From positions 180,805 to 244,804 of the forward strand of contig NZ_JANLGI010000006.1 in the NCBI RefSeq assembly GCF_024655635.1: 64,000 nucleotides of DNA, given 5' to 3'. Under the pieces are notes generated by a model. That model saw only the letters and a list, made by a program, of their open reading frames with translations, searched no databases and was not told the DNA's origin. This document shows, piece after piece, positions 45,807-53,677 of the stretch. The translations under genes and the position numbers were made by a program. The DNA is from Allobosea sp. 47.2.35. Its GTDB lineage: Bacteria > Pseudomonadota > Alphaproteobacteria > Rhizobiales > Beijerinckiaceae. The first letter of the stretch is position 1, and every line of letters begins with the position of its first letter.

Positions 45807-45966
45807 GGGGAACCCCTCTCCTGTAAGGAGAGGGGCAGGGGTGAGGTGTCGGCCCCCGGACCAGTGAGGCGTTGGCCTAACCGCCGTGCAGCGACCACCA
45901 CACGGCAATCACGGTGAGCGGCCTACCCCTCACCCTGCCCTCTCCCTATGGGAGAGGGTTCCCCGC
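45807..45966. repeat. Large composite inverted repeat (cruciform-like)
   Basis: The left arm (45807-45846) and right arm (45926-45966) are near-complementary and each contains its own small hairpin (CCCCTCTCCTG...GGAGAGGGG in one, CCCTCTCCCTATGGGAGAGGG in the other). About 79 bases lie between. It occupies most of the 254-base gap between the convergent trmFO and phytoene-synthase-like genes. It belongs to a CCCTCACCCTG / CTCTCCC repeat type widespread in proteobacteria. Confidence 0.75.
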
Positions 45967-46025
45967 GCCATCTGGAATACTGGTCTGATAAATCGCTTTG
46001 CGCGAGAGTGGTGGCACGACGCCTC

Positions 46026-46934
46026 TCAGCGCTTCCGCGACGCCCGCCACAGCACCCATTGCCGGCGCCAGGCCGGCAGGGTGATGATCGTGCGGTAGGG
46101 GTCGTAGCCGCCGACCTCCATCCGCTTGAGATAGGGCTCGACCAGCGCGACCGGCAGGAAGGCCGGCTTCAGGCCGGAGGGAATCGTCTCGCTGAGGCTG
46201 GTGAGCTTCTTCAGGTGCCCGCGCGCGATCTCGCGCAATTCCTTGAGCGTATAGAGCACGCCCGGCCCGCCGCGCCCGCGCACGATGTCGTCGCGGGTCA
46301 CGCCGTTGCGGGCGAGGATATCGGCCGGCAGATAGACCTGCCCCTCGGCCGCATGCCACGGGAAGGCGCGCATCAGCCCGGTCAGCGCATAGGCGACGCC
46401 GGCATGGCCGCAGGCCGTCGCACCGCCGGGATCGCGCCCGCCGGCCAGGATGATGCAGGCAAGCCGCATCAGGGCGCTCACCGTCTCGCCGGCATAGCCC
46501 TCCAGATCACGCAGCGAGGGCATCGGGTCGTCGTAAAGGTCGAAGATGCGCGCATCGATCAACGCGGTCAGCGGCGCGACCGGCAGGCGATAGCGCCGGA
46601 TCGTATCGAGCAGGGCCGCGGCCACCGGATGGGCCTGCGTCTCACCGCCCGCCTGGCCCTCGAGCACATCGCGCCACCATTGCAGGCGTACCTCGCCCGG
46701 CAACGGCTCGCTGACCAGCGCCCTGACGCGCGCGATTTCCAGGCTGAAGGCATAGAGCGCATAGAGCGCCGCCCGGCGGTCCTCGGGCGCATAGAGCCCG
46801 GCGATATAGCGGTCCTGATCCTGCTCGCGGACCAGCGCGGCGCAATGGGCATAGGCCTCCGGCAGGCGCGCCGGCGCGATCTCCCTGCGGTCGTCGGTCT
46901 CGGTCTGCGGCATCGTTCCGCCCTGGCCCGTCAT
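46026..46934 (-). CDS. Phytoene/squalene-synthase-like protein (NDUFAF6 homologue)
   Basis: 302 residues from the ATG at 46932-46934; neighbouring starts at 46937 or 46913 are possible, and AAGGG lies eight bases upstream of 46934. Trans-isoprenyl diphosphate synthase fold: ALYALYAFSLEIARVR, VRLQWWRDVLEG, LIDARIFDLYDDPMPSLRDLEGYAGETVSALMRLA and GVAYALTGLMRAFPWH. The catalytic DxxxD motifs of true squalene/phytoene synthases are largely missing (IFDLYDDP is the only acidic patch). Proteins of this kind correspond to mitochondrial complex I assembly factor NDUFAF6, and next to secDF and an Mth938-domain gene this is the more likely role. Confidence 0.82.
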   Translation of the reverse strand: MTGQGGTMPQTETDDRREIAPARLPEAYAHCAALVREQDQDRYIAGLYAPEDRRAALYALYAFSLEIARVRALVSEPLPGEVRLQWWRDVLEGQAGGETQAHPVAAALLDTIRRYRLPVAPLTALIDARIFDLYDDPMPSLRDLEGYAGETVSALMRLACIILAGGRDPGGATACGHAGVAYALTGLMRAFPWHAAEGQVYLPADILARNGVTRDDIVRGRGGPGVLYTLKELREIARGHLKKLTSLSETIPSGLKPAFLPVALVEPYLKRMEVGGYDPYRTIITLPAWRRQWVLWRASRKR

Positions 46935-47019
46935 CATTCGCCCTTGGCCCAAGCCCAGTCTAGGCCAAGCGCCGCGTCATCGCTACGCGCCGCTCACATG
47001 GCCGGCTCACGACATGGTC

Positions 47020-47397
47020 CTAGTCGACCGCGATCAGCGCCGCCGCCACCCGCCGGTCTTCGCCGACGAGGACGTTATAGGTCCGCGCCGCCGCGCCGGT
47101 CGCCATGCCCTCGACCGCGATTCCGGCCTGCTTCAGGGGATCACGCAGGGCGGGCGGAATGAAGGCAATGTCCGCCCCCGTCCCGATCAACAGGAAATCG
47201 ATCGTCCCGGCCTCATCGAGCACCGGTTGCAGGCTCTCGATCGTGACTTCGGAAAAGCGCGTCACCGGCCAGATGCGGATGCCGGCCGGCGTCGCGATGA
47301 TCGAGCCCTTGTGGCTCATCTCGGCGAAGCGGAACCCGCCCGCGCCGATGGCGTCGAGTGGGAAACGGCCGGGAACGAACCCGTCGAAGCGCGGCAT
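47020..47397 (-). CDS. Mth938-like domain protein (NDUFAF3 homologue)
   Basis: 125 residues from the ATG at 47395-47397. The Mth938/DUF498 fold is recognisable: IDAYGxGGF-like start (PLDAIGAGGFRFAEMSHKGS), IIATPAGIRIWPVT, IDFLLIGTGADIAFIPPALRDPLKQAGI, and MATGAAARTYNVLVGEDRRVAAALI, where TGAAxRTYNVL is the family's best motif. Its mitochondrial relative NDUFAF3 helps assemble respiratory complex I. The gene starts eight bases after the secF stop, a link seen in many alphaproteobacteria. Confidence 0.92.
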   Translation of the reverse strand: MPRFDGFVPGRFPLDAIGAGGFRFAEMSHKGSIIATPAGIRIWPVTRFSEVTIESLQPVLDEAGTIDFLLIGTGADIAFIPPALRDPLKQAGIAVEGMATGAAARTYNVLVGEDRRVAAALIAVD

Positions 47398-47405
47398 GAA
47401 GCCGC

Positions 47406-48365
47406 TCAGGCCTTGGCCTTGGCGGCGGAAGACTTGGCTCGCGCCGCCTCCTGCGCCTCCTCACGGGCGCCGGCCGAGCGGACGTCCATGTAGAGCAGCA
47501 CCGGCGTCGAGACGAACATCGCCGAGTAGGTGCAGACCACGACGCCGAACAGCATCACCAGCGCGAAGCCCTCGATCGCCGAGCCGCCGAAGATCACGAG
47601 CGCCAGCAGCGACAGGAATGTCGTGGTCGCCGTCATCGCGGTGCGCGACAGGGTGGAGTTCACCGAGAGGTCGAGCAGCTCGGCCACCGGCATTGTCTTG
47701 TAGCGGCGCAGCAATTCGCGCGTACGGTCGAACACAACGACGGTCTCGTTCAGCGAATAGCCGACGATGGTCAGGATCGCCGCGATCGAGGTCAGGTTGA
47801 ATTCGAGCTGCGTGATCAGGAAGAAGCCGATCGTCAGCACGATGTCGTGCAGCGTGCCGAGGATCGCGCCGATCGCCAGCGGCATCTCGAAGCGGAACCA
47901 GAGATAGATCAGCACGCCGACGATCGCGAGCACGACACCGAGCGTGCCGGCCTGCACCAGCTCGCCCGAGACGCGCGGGCCGACCGTCTCGACGCGGCGG
48001 AACTCATAGCTGGAGGCGAAGGCCTCGCGCGCCTTGACCACGACCGCCTGCTGCGCGGTCTCGCCGCCCGGCTGCATGCCGAAGCGCATCGAGACCTCGC
48101 CAGCCGCGCCGAACTCCTGAACCTCGGCCTCGCCGAAGCCGAGCCCGTTGGCCGTGTGGCGGATCTGGGCGATGTCGATGCTGCCGCTCTTGGCCTGCAT
48201 CTCGATCAGGGTGCCGCCCTTGAAGTCGATGCCGAAATTCAGGCCGACGGTGAGGAAGAGGACGAGCACCAGGATCGAATAGGCGGCCGACAGCGGATAG
48301 CTGAAGCGGCGGAACCAGACGAATTTGAACTTGGTGTTGTCGGGAACGATACGAAGCAGGCGCAT
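47406..48365 (-). CDS. secF: Protein translocase subunit SecF
   Basis: Membrane partner of SecD that uses the proton gradient to complete preprotein export through SecYEG. 319 residues from the ATG at 48363-48365, placed seven bases after an AGGAGA ribosome site; a TTG two codons earlier overlaps that site and is rejected. Six transmembrane helices. Motifs are NFGIDFKGGTLIEMQ, IYLWFRFEMPLAIGAILGTLHDI, TIVGYSLNETVVVFDRTREL and SRTAMTATTTFLSLLALVIFGG. It lies 24 bases after secD, in one unit with yajC. Confidence 0.97.
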   Translation of the reverse strand: MRLLRIVPDNTKFKFVWFRRFSYPLSAAYSILVLVLFLTVGLNFGIDFKGGTLIEMQAKSGSIDIAQIRHTANGLGFGEAEVQEFGAAGEVSMRFGMQPGGETAQQAVVVKAREAFASSYEFRRVETVGPRVSGELVQAGTLGVVLAIVGVLIYLWFRFEMPLAIGAILGTLHDIVLTIGFFLITQLEFNLTSIAAILTIVGYSLNETVVVFDRTRELLRRYKTMPVAELLDLSVNSTLSRTAMTATTTFLSLLALVIFGGSAIEGFALVMLFGVVVCTYSAMFVSTPVLLYMDVRSAGAREEAQEAARAKSSAAKAKA

Positions 48366-48389
48366 GGCCAATCTCCTGAAAGGCTTGCG

Positions 48390-50000
48390 TCAGAACGGCA
48401 GGCGCTTGGGCTTGGCCCAGCGATACCAGATCGCGATCAGCATCCGCGTCAGCGTCACCGCCGTGATGACGGTGGTGAGAATGCCGAGGATGAAGACCAC
48501 CGCGAAGCCGCGCACCGGGCCGGAGCCAAGCGAGAACAGCGCCACCGCCGCGATCAGCATCGTGACGTTGGAGTCGATGATCGTGGCGAAGGCGCGCTGG
48601 AAGCCGGCTTCGAGCGCCGAGACGAGGCTGCGGCCCTGATGCTCCTCCTCGCGCATGCGCTCGTAGATCAGCACGTTCGAATCGACCGCCGTGCCGATGG
48701 TCAGCACGATGCCGGCGATGCCGGGCAGCGTCATCGTCGCGCCGAGGAAGGACATCAGGCCGAAGATCAGGCCGACATGGACGACGAGCGCGATGCTCGC
48801 GATCAAGCCGAAGATGCCGTAGGTCGCGAGCATGTAGATCACCACCAGCACGGTCGCGATCAGGGTCGCCATCTTGCCGGCCTGGATCGAGTCGGCGCCG
48901 AGGCCGGGGCCGACGGTACGCTCCTCGACGATCGTCATGCGGGCCGGCAGCGCACCGGCGCGCAGCAGGATCGCCAGGTTGTTGACCTGCTCGACCGTGA
49001 AATTGCCGGAGATCTGGCCCGAGCCGCCCGTGATCGGCGACTGGATCACCGGCGACGAGATCACCTTGTTGTCGAGCACGATCGCCAGCGCACGGCCGAG
49101 ATTTTCGGTGGTGATCTGGCCGAAGCGCTGGGCGCCGCGGATGTTGAAGCGGAAATTCACGATCGGCGTGCCGCTGCGCGAATCGAAGGCCGGCTGCGCG
49201 TCGATCAGGTCGGCGCCATCGACCGAGGGCTGGCGCAGCACGGGAACCTGCTGGCCACCGGCATCCTGCGACGGCAGCATGTCGACATCGGCGCTGTTGG
49301 CATCGCCGACGAGGCGGAACTCGAGTTTCGCGGTCTGGCCAAGGATTTCCTTGAGCTTCTGCGGGTCCTGCAGGCCCGGCACCTGCACCAGGATGCGGTC
49401 GAGGCCCTGACGCTGGATGTTCGGCTCGGTCGTGCCGAGCGCGTCGACGCGCCTGCGCAGCACTTCCATGGCCTGCTCGACGGCCCGGCGGATGCGCTCG
49501 TTCGAACCGGCCTCGGTGACCGTGAGCTGGATCAGCCCGTCCGGCTGGTCGGTGATGTTGATCGACTGGTTGCCGGAGGGGCCGAAGGCGCCGAGCGTGC
49601 CGATCGGCTGGGCGAGCTCGCGCAGCTTCGGCAGCACGCGGGCCCGCTCGGTCGCGTCCGGAACGCGCACCTGCACGCCGCGTGTCGTGGTCTGGATGCC
49701 ACCCTGCGGGTTGGCGCGCTCTTCGCGGAGGATACGGCGGACGTCGTCGCGCAGCTGGACGACCTGGCTGCGCACCAGTTCGGCCCGGTCGATTTCGAGC
49801 AGGACGTGGGACCCGCCCTGCAAATCAAGGCCAAGCACCACCGCATGGATCGGCAGGAAGGCCCGCGGAATCCAGGACGGCGCGTTGGTTTCGATGGCCT
49901 TGCGCGTCTCAGGTGACAAGAGGTTCGGCACGGCGAGCCCGCAGCCGATGAACAGCACGAGCAGGACGAGAATGACCTTGCGGGCCTGGAGACGAAGCAT
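48390..50000 (-). CDS. secD: Protein translocase subunit SecD
   Basis: Larger SecDF subunit, 536 residues. The N-terminal helix (MLRLQARKVILVLLVLFIGC) is followed by the LGLDLQGGSHVLLEID motif of the periplasmic P1 domain, then YYxxLxRxVD-like FxVRVPD, then five helices with SIQAGKMATLI, TLPGIAGIVLTIGTAVDSNVLIYERMREE (proton-conducting Asp), and AIIDSNVTMLIAAVALFSLG. The C-terminal six helices form an RND-type half. It is shorter than E. coli SecD (615), the usual alphaproteobacterial length. A small hairpin lies in the gap to yajC upstream. Confidence 0.97.
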   Translation of the reverse strand: MLRLQARKVILVLLVLFIGCGLAVPNLLSPETRKAIETNAPSWIPRAFLPIHAVVLGLDLQGGSHVLLEIDRAELVRSQVVQLRDDVRRILREERANPQGGIQTTTRGVQVRVPDATERARVLPKLRELAQPIGTLGAFGPSGNQSINITDQPDGLIQLTVTEAGSNERIRRAVEQAMEVLRRRVDALGTTEPNIQRQGLDRILVQVPGLQDPQKLKEILGQTAKLEFRLVGDANSADVDMLPSQDAGGQQVPVLRQPSVDGADLIDAQPAFDSRSGTPIVNFRFNIRGAQRFGQITTENLGRALAIVLDNKVISSPVIQSPITGGSGQISGNFTVEQVNNLAILLRAGALPARMTIVEERTVGPGLGADSIQAGKMATLIATVLVVIYMLATYGIFGLIASIALVVHVGLIFGLMSFLGATMTLPGIAGIVLTIGTAVDSNVLIYERMREEEHQGRSLVSALEAGFQRAFATIIDSNVTMLIAAVALFSLGSGPVRGFAVVFILGILTTVITAVTLTRMLIAIWYRWAKPKRLPF

Positions 50001-50029
50001 CTGCGTGAACAGCCTTGTAATCGTGCCGG

Positions 50030-50048
50030 GGCTCCCTCATCGGGAGCC
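50030..50048. promoter_or_regulatory. Small hairpin between yajC and secD
   Basis: GGCTCCC and GGGAGCC pair around TCATC in the 63-base gap between the yajC stop and the secD start. It may stabilise the yajC message or tune secD expression. Confidence 0.4.
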
Positions 50049-50063
50049 TGGGCCGCCGCATTC

Positions 50064-50390
50064 TCAGTTCTTGACCGGCTCGCCCTTGGAGCGGACGTCC
50101 TGGATCATGCCGCGCACGATGCGCACGCGCACGCCGTCGGCGATCTCGACCTCGATCTCGCCGTCGTCGACGACCTTCGAGACCTTCGCGATCATGCCGC
50201 CGGAGGTGACGACGGTGTCGCCGCGGCGCACGTTCTTGATCAGCTCCTGATGGGCCTTGGCCCGGCGCTGCTGCGGCCGGATGATCAGGAACCACATGAT
50301 GACGAAGATCAGCAGGAACGGCACGAGCTGGATCAGCATGTCGGCGCCGCCACCGGCTCCTGTGGCCTGGGCGAAAGCGGGGGTGATCAC
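50064..50390 (-). CDS. yajC: Preprotein translocase accessory subunit YajC
   Basis: Small SecDF-associated protein, 108 residues. I chose the GTG at 50388-50390, because a strong AGAGGAG ribosome site lies seven bases upstream. The N-terminus MITPAFAQATGAGGGADML is followed by one helix (QLVPFLLIFVIMWFLIIRPQ, about residues 20-38), then the signature QQRRAKAHQELIKNVRRGDTVVTSGGMIAKVSKV. Typical of the family in length and layout. It heads the yajC-secD-secF-Mth938 unit. It is divergent from the DUF815 gene with a 289-base spacer that holds the palindrome at 50622. Confidence 0.95.
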   Translation of the reverse strand: MITPAFAQATGAGGGADMLIQLVPFLLIFVIMWFLIIRPQQRRAKAHQELIKNVRRGDTVVTSGGMIAKVSKVVDDGEIEVEIADGVRVRIVRGMIQDVRSKGEPVKN

Positions 50391-50621
50391 GAATACACTC
50401 CTCTGGTACGGCGGCGGCACGCCGCCGACCGCGAATCTCTGGATGGAAGACGCAAGCCAAAACCACCGCCCGGCCGCAAAATCGCGCGGACTATAGCCAG
50501 CAACGCCGTGAAATCAATCGGACGCGCCCGGTCTCCCATGCGCGATCCCTCACCTATGGGCTGGCTGCCATTCGCGCAATGCCCCTTGCGCGCGATCCAC
50601 GGCGTGGTTTAGGTAGCGGCA

Positions 50622-50652
50622 TGAACCGTACCGGACGGTACGGTACGGTTCA
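50622..50652. promoter_or_regulatory. TetR-type operator candidate upstream of the DUF815 gene
   Basis: TGAACCGTACCG-N7-CGGTACGGTTCA is a perfect 12+12 palindrome. Inside it, ACCGTACCG-GA-CGGTACGGT (50625-50644) is a second perfect palindrome, so alternative registers exist. It lies just downstream of a possible promoter (TTGCGC at 50586, 18-base spacer, TAGGTA at 50610), where a bound repressor would block initiation. The gene starts 28 bases further on. Confidence 0.6.
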
Positions 50653-50679
50653 ACGGAACGAAACGAAGGCCACGCCGCC

Positions 50680-51558
50680 ATGACCACGACCGAGACCGAC
50701 CAGACACTCGCGACGCTGCTGCGCATCGCCGACGCGCTGGAGCGTATCGCCCCGCCCCGTCGCAAGGCCGCCGACCTCAAGGCCGCCGACGCCTTCGTCT
50801 GGCAGGCATCGGGCTCGGAACTGGTGCCGGTTCCGAAGGTCAACCGCGTCGCGCTCTCGCTTTTGCGCGGTGTCGACCGCGTCCGCGACACGCTGGCCGA
50901 GAATACCGAACGCTTCGCCAAGGGCCTGCCGGCGAACAACGTCCTGCTCTGGGGCGCACGCGGCATGGGCAAGTCCTCGCTGGTCAAGGCCGTCCATGCC
51001 GACACCAACCTGCGCCTCGCCAAGGATGCGCTGCCGCTGAAGCTGATCGAGATCCATCGCGAGGACATCGAGAGCCTTCCAGGGCTGATGAGCCAGCTGC
51101 GCAACGATCCTCACCGCGCCATCGTCTTCTGCGACGATCTGTCCTTCGACAGCGACGACACCTCCTACAAGTCGCTGAAGGCGGTGCTCGACGGCGGCGT
51201 CGAGGGGCGCCCCGACAATGTGGTGTTCTATGCCACCTCGAATCGCCGCCACCTCTTGCCGCGCGACATGATGGACAACGAGCGCTCGACCTCGATCAAT
51301 CCGGGCGAGGCGATCGAGGAGAAGGTCTCGCTGTCCGACCGTTTCGGCCTCTGGCTCGGCTTCCACAAATGCAGCCAGGACGAGTACCTGGAGATGATCA
51401 ACGGCTATGCCGGCCATTTCGGCCTGGACGTCGCCGCCGACGAATTGCGCCGCGACGCGCTGGAATGGTCGACGACGCGCGGCTCCCGCTCCGGCCGCAC
51501 CGCCTGGCAGTACATCCAGGACCTTGCCGGCCGACTGGGCCGGAAGCTGGAGGGTTGA
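50680..51558 (+). CDS. DUF815 family AAA+ ATPase
   Basis: 292 residues. Helical N-terminus, then the DUF815 core: FAKGLPANNVLLWGARGMGKSS with Walker A at residues 92-99, IEIHREDIESLPGLMSQLR, AIVFCDDLSFDSDD (Walker B), SLKAVLDGGVEGRPDNVVFYATSNRRHLLP (sensor 1 Asn), and LSDRFGLWLGFHKCSQDEYLEM (arginine-finger-like Arg). The function of the family is not established; it resembles a loader or remodeller ATPase. It sits between yajC and nlpD, a place it occupies in many Rhizobiales. The palindrome upstream suggests repression by a TetR-type protein. Confidence 0.9.
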   Translation: MTTTETDQTLATLLRIADALERIAPPRRKAADLKAADAFVWQASGSELVPVPKVNRVALSLLRGVDRVRDTLAENTERFAKGLPANNVLLWGARGMGKSSLVKAVHADTNLRLAKDALPLKLIEIHREDIESLPGLMSQLRNDPHRAIVFCDDLSFDSDDTSYKSLKAVLDGGVEGRPDNVVFYATSNRRHLLPRDMMDNERSTSINPGEAIEEKVSLSDRFGLWLGFHKCSQDEYLEMINGYAGHFGLDVAADELRRDALEWSTTRGSRSGRTAWQYIQDLAGRLGRKLEG

Positions 51559-51561
51559 GGA

Positions 51562-51648
51562 GCGTCATTCTCGGGCTTGACCCGAGAATCTCATGACAAG
51601 AGGACACCGGTTTCCGAGATGCCCGGGTCAAGCCCGGGCATGACGACG
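51562..51648. repeat. Dispersed palindromic repeat downstream of DUF815
   Basis: Two hairpins, ATTCTCGGG-CTTGA-CCCGAGAAT and ATGCCCGGG-TCAAG-CCCGGGCAT, are enclosed by complementary ends (GCGTCAT and ATGACG). Both are exact palindromic stems. It is the same family as at 40477. It starts 4 bases after the DUF815 stop. Confidence 0.8.
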
Positions 51649-51665
51649 CTGGAAACACAAACGAA

Positions 51666-51703
51666 AACGGGGCCGCCCTTTTCTGGGGCAGCCCCGTTCT
51701 TTT
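51666..51703. terminator. Bidirectional intrinsic terminator between DUF815 and nlpD
   Basis: AACGGGGC and GCCCCGTT form the base of a long stem, with further inner pairing (GCCC with GGGGC). CTTTT follows on the plus strand and TTTTCG on the minus strand. It serves the convergent DUF815 (+) and nlpD (-) genes. Confidence 0.75.
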
Positions 51704-51762
51704 CGATCGGGAGGGTCTCGCGGAACCGATCGAAGGGTGAAACCTCGTCCGCGGCTCCGGAA

Positions 51763-53133
51763 TCAGTTGTTCAGGTAGGGCGTCGGATCGACCGGCGCGG
51801 AACCCTTGCGCAGTTCGAAATGGAGCTGCGGCGAGGAGACGTTGCCGGTCTGGCCCGAGTTGGCGACGACCTGGCCGCGCTTCACGGTGTCGCCGCGCTT
51901 CACCTTGAGCTCGCCGTTATGGGCATAGGCCGAGACATAGCCGTTCGGGTGACGGATCAGGACAAGGTTACCATAGCCCTTCAGCTCGCTGCCGGCATAG
52001 GCGACCGTGCCGCCCTCGGCAGCCTTGACCGGTGTGCCCTCGGGAACAGCGATGTTGATGCCCTCGTTGCCACCCTTGCCGCTGTAGCCGGAGATGACGC
52101 GACCGCGAGCCGGCCAGCGGAAATCCGCCTTGTCGCCGGGCGAGGCTTCTTCTTCCTGCTTCGGAATGCTGGCGGTGGTCTTAGGCTCGGGCGCGGGCTC
52201 GGCCTTCGGGATCGCGGTCGGCTTCGGCTCGGCAGCCGGAGCGCTCGCCACGACCACCGGCTTGGCGGCCGGCGCAGCGGTCTTGACCGGCTTCGCTTCG
52301 GGCGCAGGCTTCACGGCGGCGACCGGCGCAGCCGCAGGCTTCGCAGCCGGCGTCGGCAGGGCGGCACTGGTCTTGCGGGCATCGGCCTTGGCCTTCGCCT
52401 CTGCGGCGAAGCGAGCGCGCGATTCCTTCATGGCCTGAGCGTCTGCGGCAGCCTTCGCCTTGGCTTCAGCGGCGGCGGTGGCCTTGGCCTCGGCGGCAGC
52501 CCTGGCCTGCGCCTTCGGATCGACGGCGGCCGGCGGGGTCACACGCGGAGCTGCCGACGGGCCGGCGACGAAACGCTGCGTCTCGGCGGGAGCCTGCGCG
52601 ATTTGACGGACCGGCGCCGGGGCGGCCGGAGCAGCGGAAGCAGAGGCGTTATAGACGGGAATGGTGATGCGTGTGCCGGGGGCGACATTCGCATTGCTCA
52701 GCCCATTCGCCGACATGATGGCGGCGCGCGGCACGCCGTAGCGCGACGAGATCGTGTCGAGCGTCTCGCCCTGGGCAAGCACAACGGGCGTACCGCCCTG
52801 CGCGGACCAGCCGGCGGCACCGCCGGAAACGGCCTGCGGAGCGGGCGAGCTCAGCGCGACGGAGGATTGCGGCGGCGGCAGGGGCTGCGCCCGGACCAGC
52901 GGCGCGGAAGCCACCGGCTGCAGCGGCGCACTCGACACCTGCCCGATGGAGCCGGTCGTGACCGGATCGCGAACCTGGGACGGCGCCTGAGCCGACTTGA
53001 AGGGGCTGTCGAACGGCGTCTCGGTGAAACGCATCGTATCCGACGAGCACGCGCTGACGCCGATGGCGAACAGGCACACCGTTGACAAACGACGGAGAGC
53101 GCGGGGATTGATCGATCCGGCTTGGCTACGCAT
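51763..53133 (-). CDS. nlpD: NlpD-like lipoprotein with LysM and degenerate M23 (LytM) domain
   Basis: 456 residues. Signal peptide with lipobox IGVSAC (Cys at about residue 29), so a lipoprotein. A LysM domain follows (about 118-160, with LDTISSRYGVPRAAIMSANGL), then a long Ala/Pro/Lys-rich spacer (about 165-325) and a C-terminal LytM/M23 domain. Zinc-binding positions of active M23 enzymes are altered: GGNEGINIAVPEGTP has Asn in place of the His and of the Asp. Like E. coli NlpD and EnvC it should be an amidase activator for septal peptidoglycan splitting, not a peptidase. It lies next to surE and pcm, the conserved surE-pcm-nlpD order. Confidence 0.93.
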   Translation of the reverse strand: MRSQAGSINPRALRRLSTVCLFAIGVSACSSDTMRFTETPFDSPFKSAQAPSQVRDPVTTGSIGQVSSAPLQPVASAPLVRAQPLPPPQSSVALSSPAPQAVSGGAAGWSAQGGTPVVLAQGETLDTISSRYGVPRAAIMSANGLSNANVAPGTRITIPVYNASASAAPAAPAPVRQIAQAPAETQRFVAGPSAAPRVTPPAAVDPKAQARAAAEAKATAAAEAKAKAAADAQAMKESRARFAAEAKAKADARKTSAALPTPAAKPAAAPVAAVKPAPEAKPVKTAAPAAKPVVVASAPAAEPKPTAIPKAEPAPEPKTTASIPKQEEEASPGDKADFRWPARGRVISGYSGKGGNEGINIAVPEGTPVKAAEGGTVAYAGSELKGYGNLVLIRHPNGYVSAYAHNGELKVKRGDTVKRGQVVANSGQTGNVSSPQLHFELRKGSAPVDPTPYLNN

Positions 53134-53329
53134 GAACTGAGTACTCGCGAACGACGCAACTCGATGAAGGCGATTAAAGTCCCGTTGAGCTTAATTTCGC
53201 GTAAACGCCCTGGGAAATCTGGTTGATGCCGCAGCCGGCACGAATGACGAGGCCCGCCGCATCTATGGCCCCGCGCCCCGGGCGAACCCCGCAATTGCGG
53301 CAGCATCGCCCTTGCGCTAACGCAACGGC

Positions 53330-53644
53330 ATGCTTCGTGTGACCCTCGCCTGTTTTGCGCTTCTTCCCGGTCGGGCGGCCCTATCGGCCGAGTCGATGCT
53401 GAAGCAGATGCACGGGACCTGGCGCTCGGAGAAGCAACTGATCCTGATAGACACGGAAAGAATGCTCGGCAATATCGACGTCACCCGACCGTTTCAGCGC
53501 GACGCGCTGAGATTGCGCGATATCTCCGGCCGGATGGTCGTCTTCGAGATCGGCGGCAAGCGCTTCATCGGCTTCTTCGACCGCAACGAGCTGCGCCTGA
53601 CCGGCGACGGCATCGCCGATTCCGACGTGCTTCAGCGCCGATAG
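53330..53644 (+). CDS. Secreted 104-residue protein, function unknown
   Basis: Lies on the opposite strand inside the pcm-nlpD gap. MLRVTLACFALLPGRAALSA is a short Sec signal peptide with a probable cleavage after ALSA (residue 20). The mature part has KQMHGTWRSEKQLILIDTERMLGNI and MVVFEIGGKRFIGFFDRNELRLTGDGI, beta-rich strands with one WRS motif seen in lipocalin-like or DUF-type secreted proteins, though I cannot assign a family. The break of a conserved operon by an opposite-strand gene suggests insertion, but composition is like its neighbours. Confidence 0.65.
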   Translation: MLRVTLACFALLPGRAALSAESMLKQMHGTWRSEKQLILIDTERMLGNIDVTRPFQRDALRLRDISGRMVVFEIGGKRFIGFFDRNELRLTGDGIADSDVLQRR

Positions 53645-53677
53645 ACGGCTCGGCCTGCCTGCGGTCCGCCGGTCGAT

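Noticed and set aside
47847..49916. 689-codon + strand open frame opposite secF/secD
   Set aside because: Antisense shadow of secDF, which are certain.
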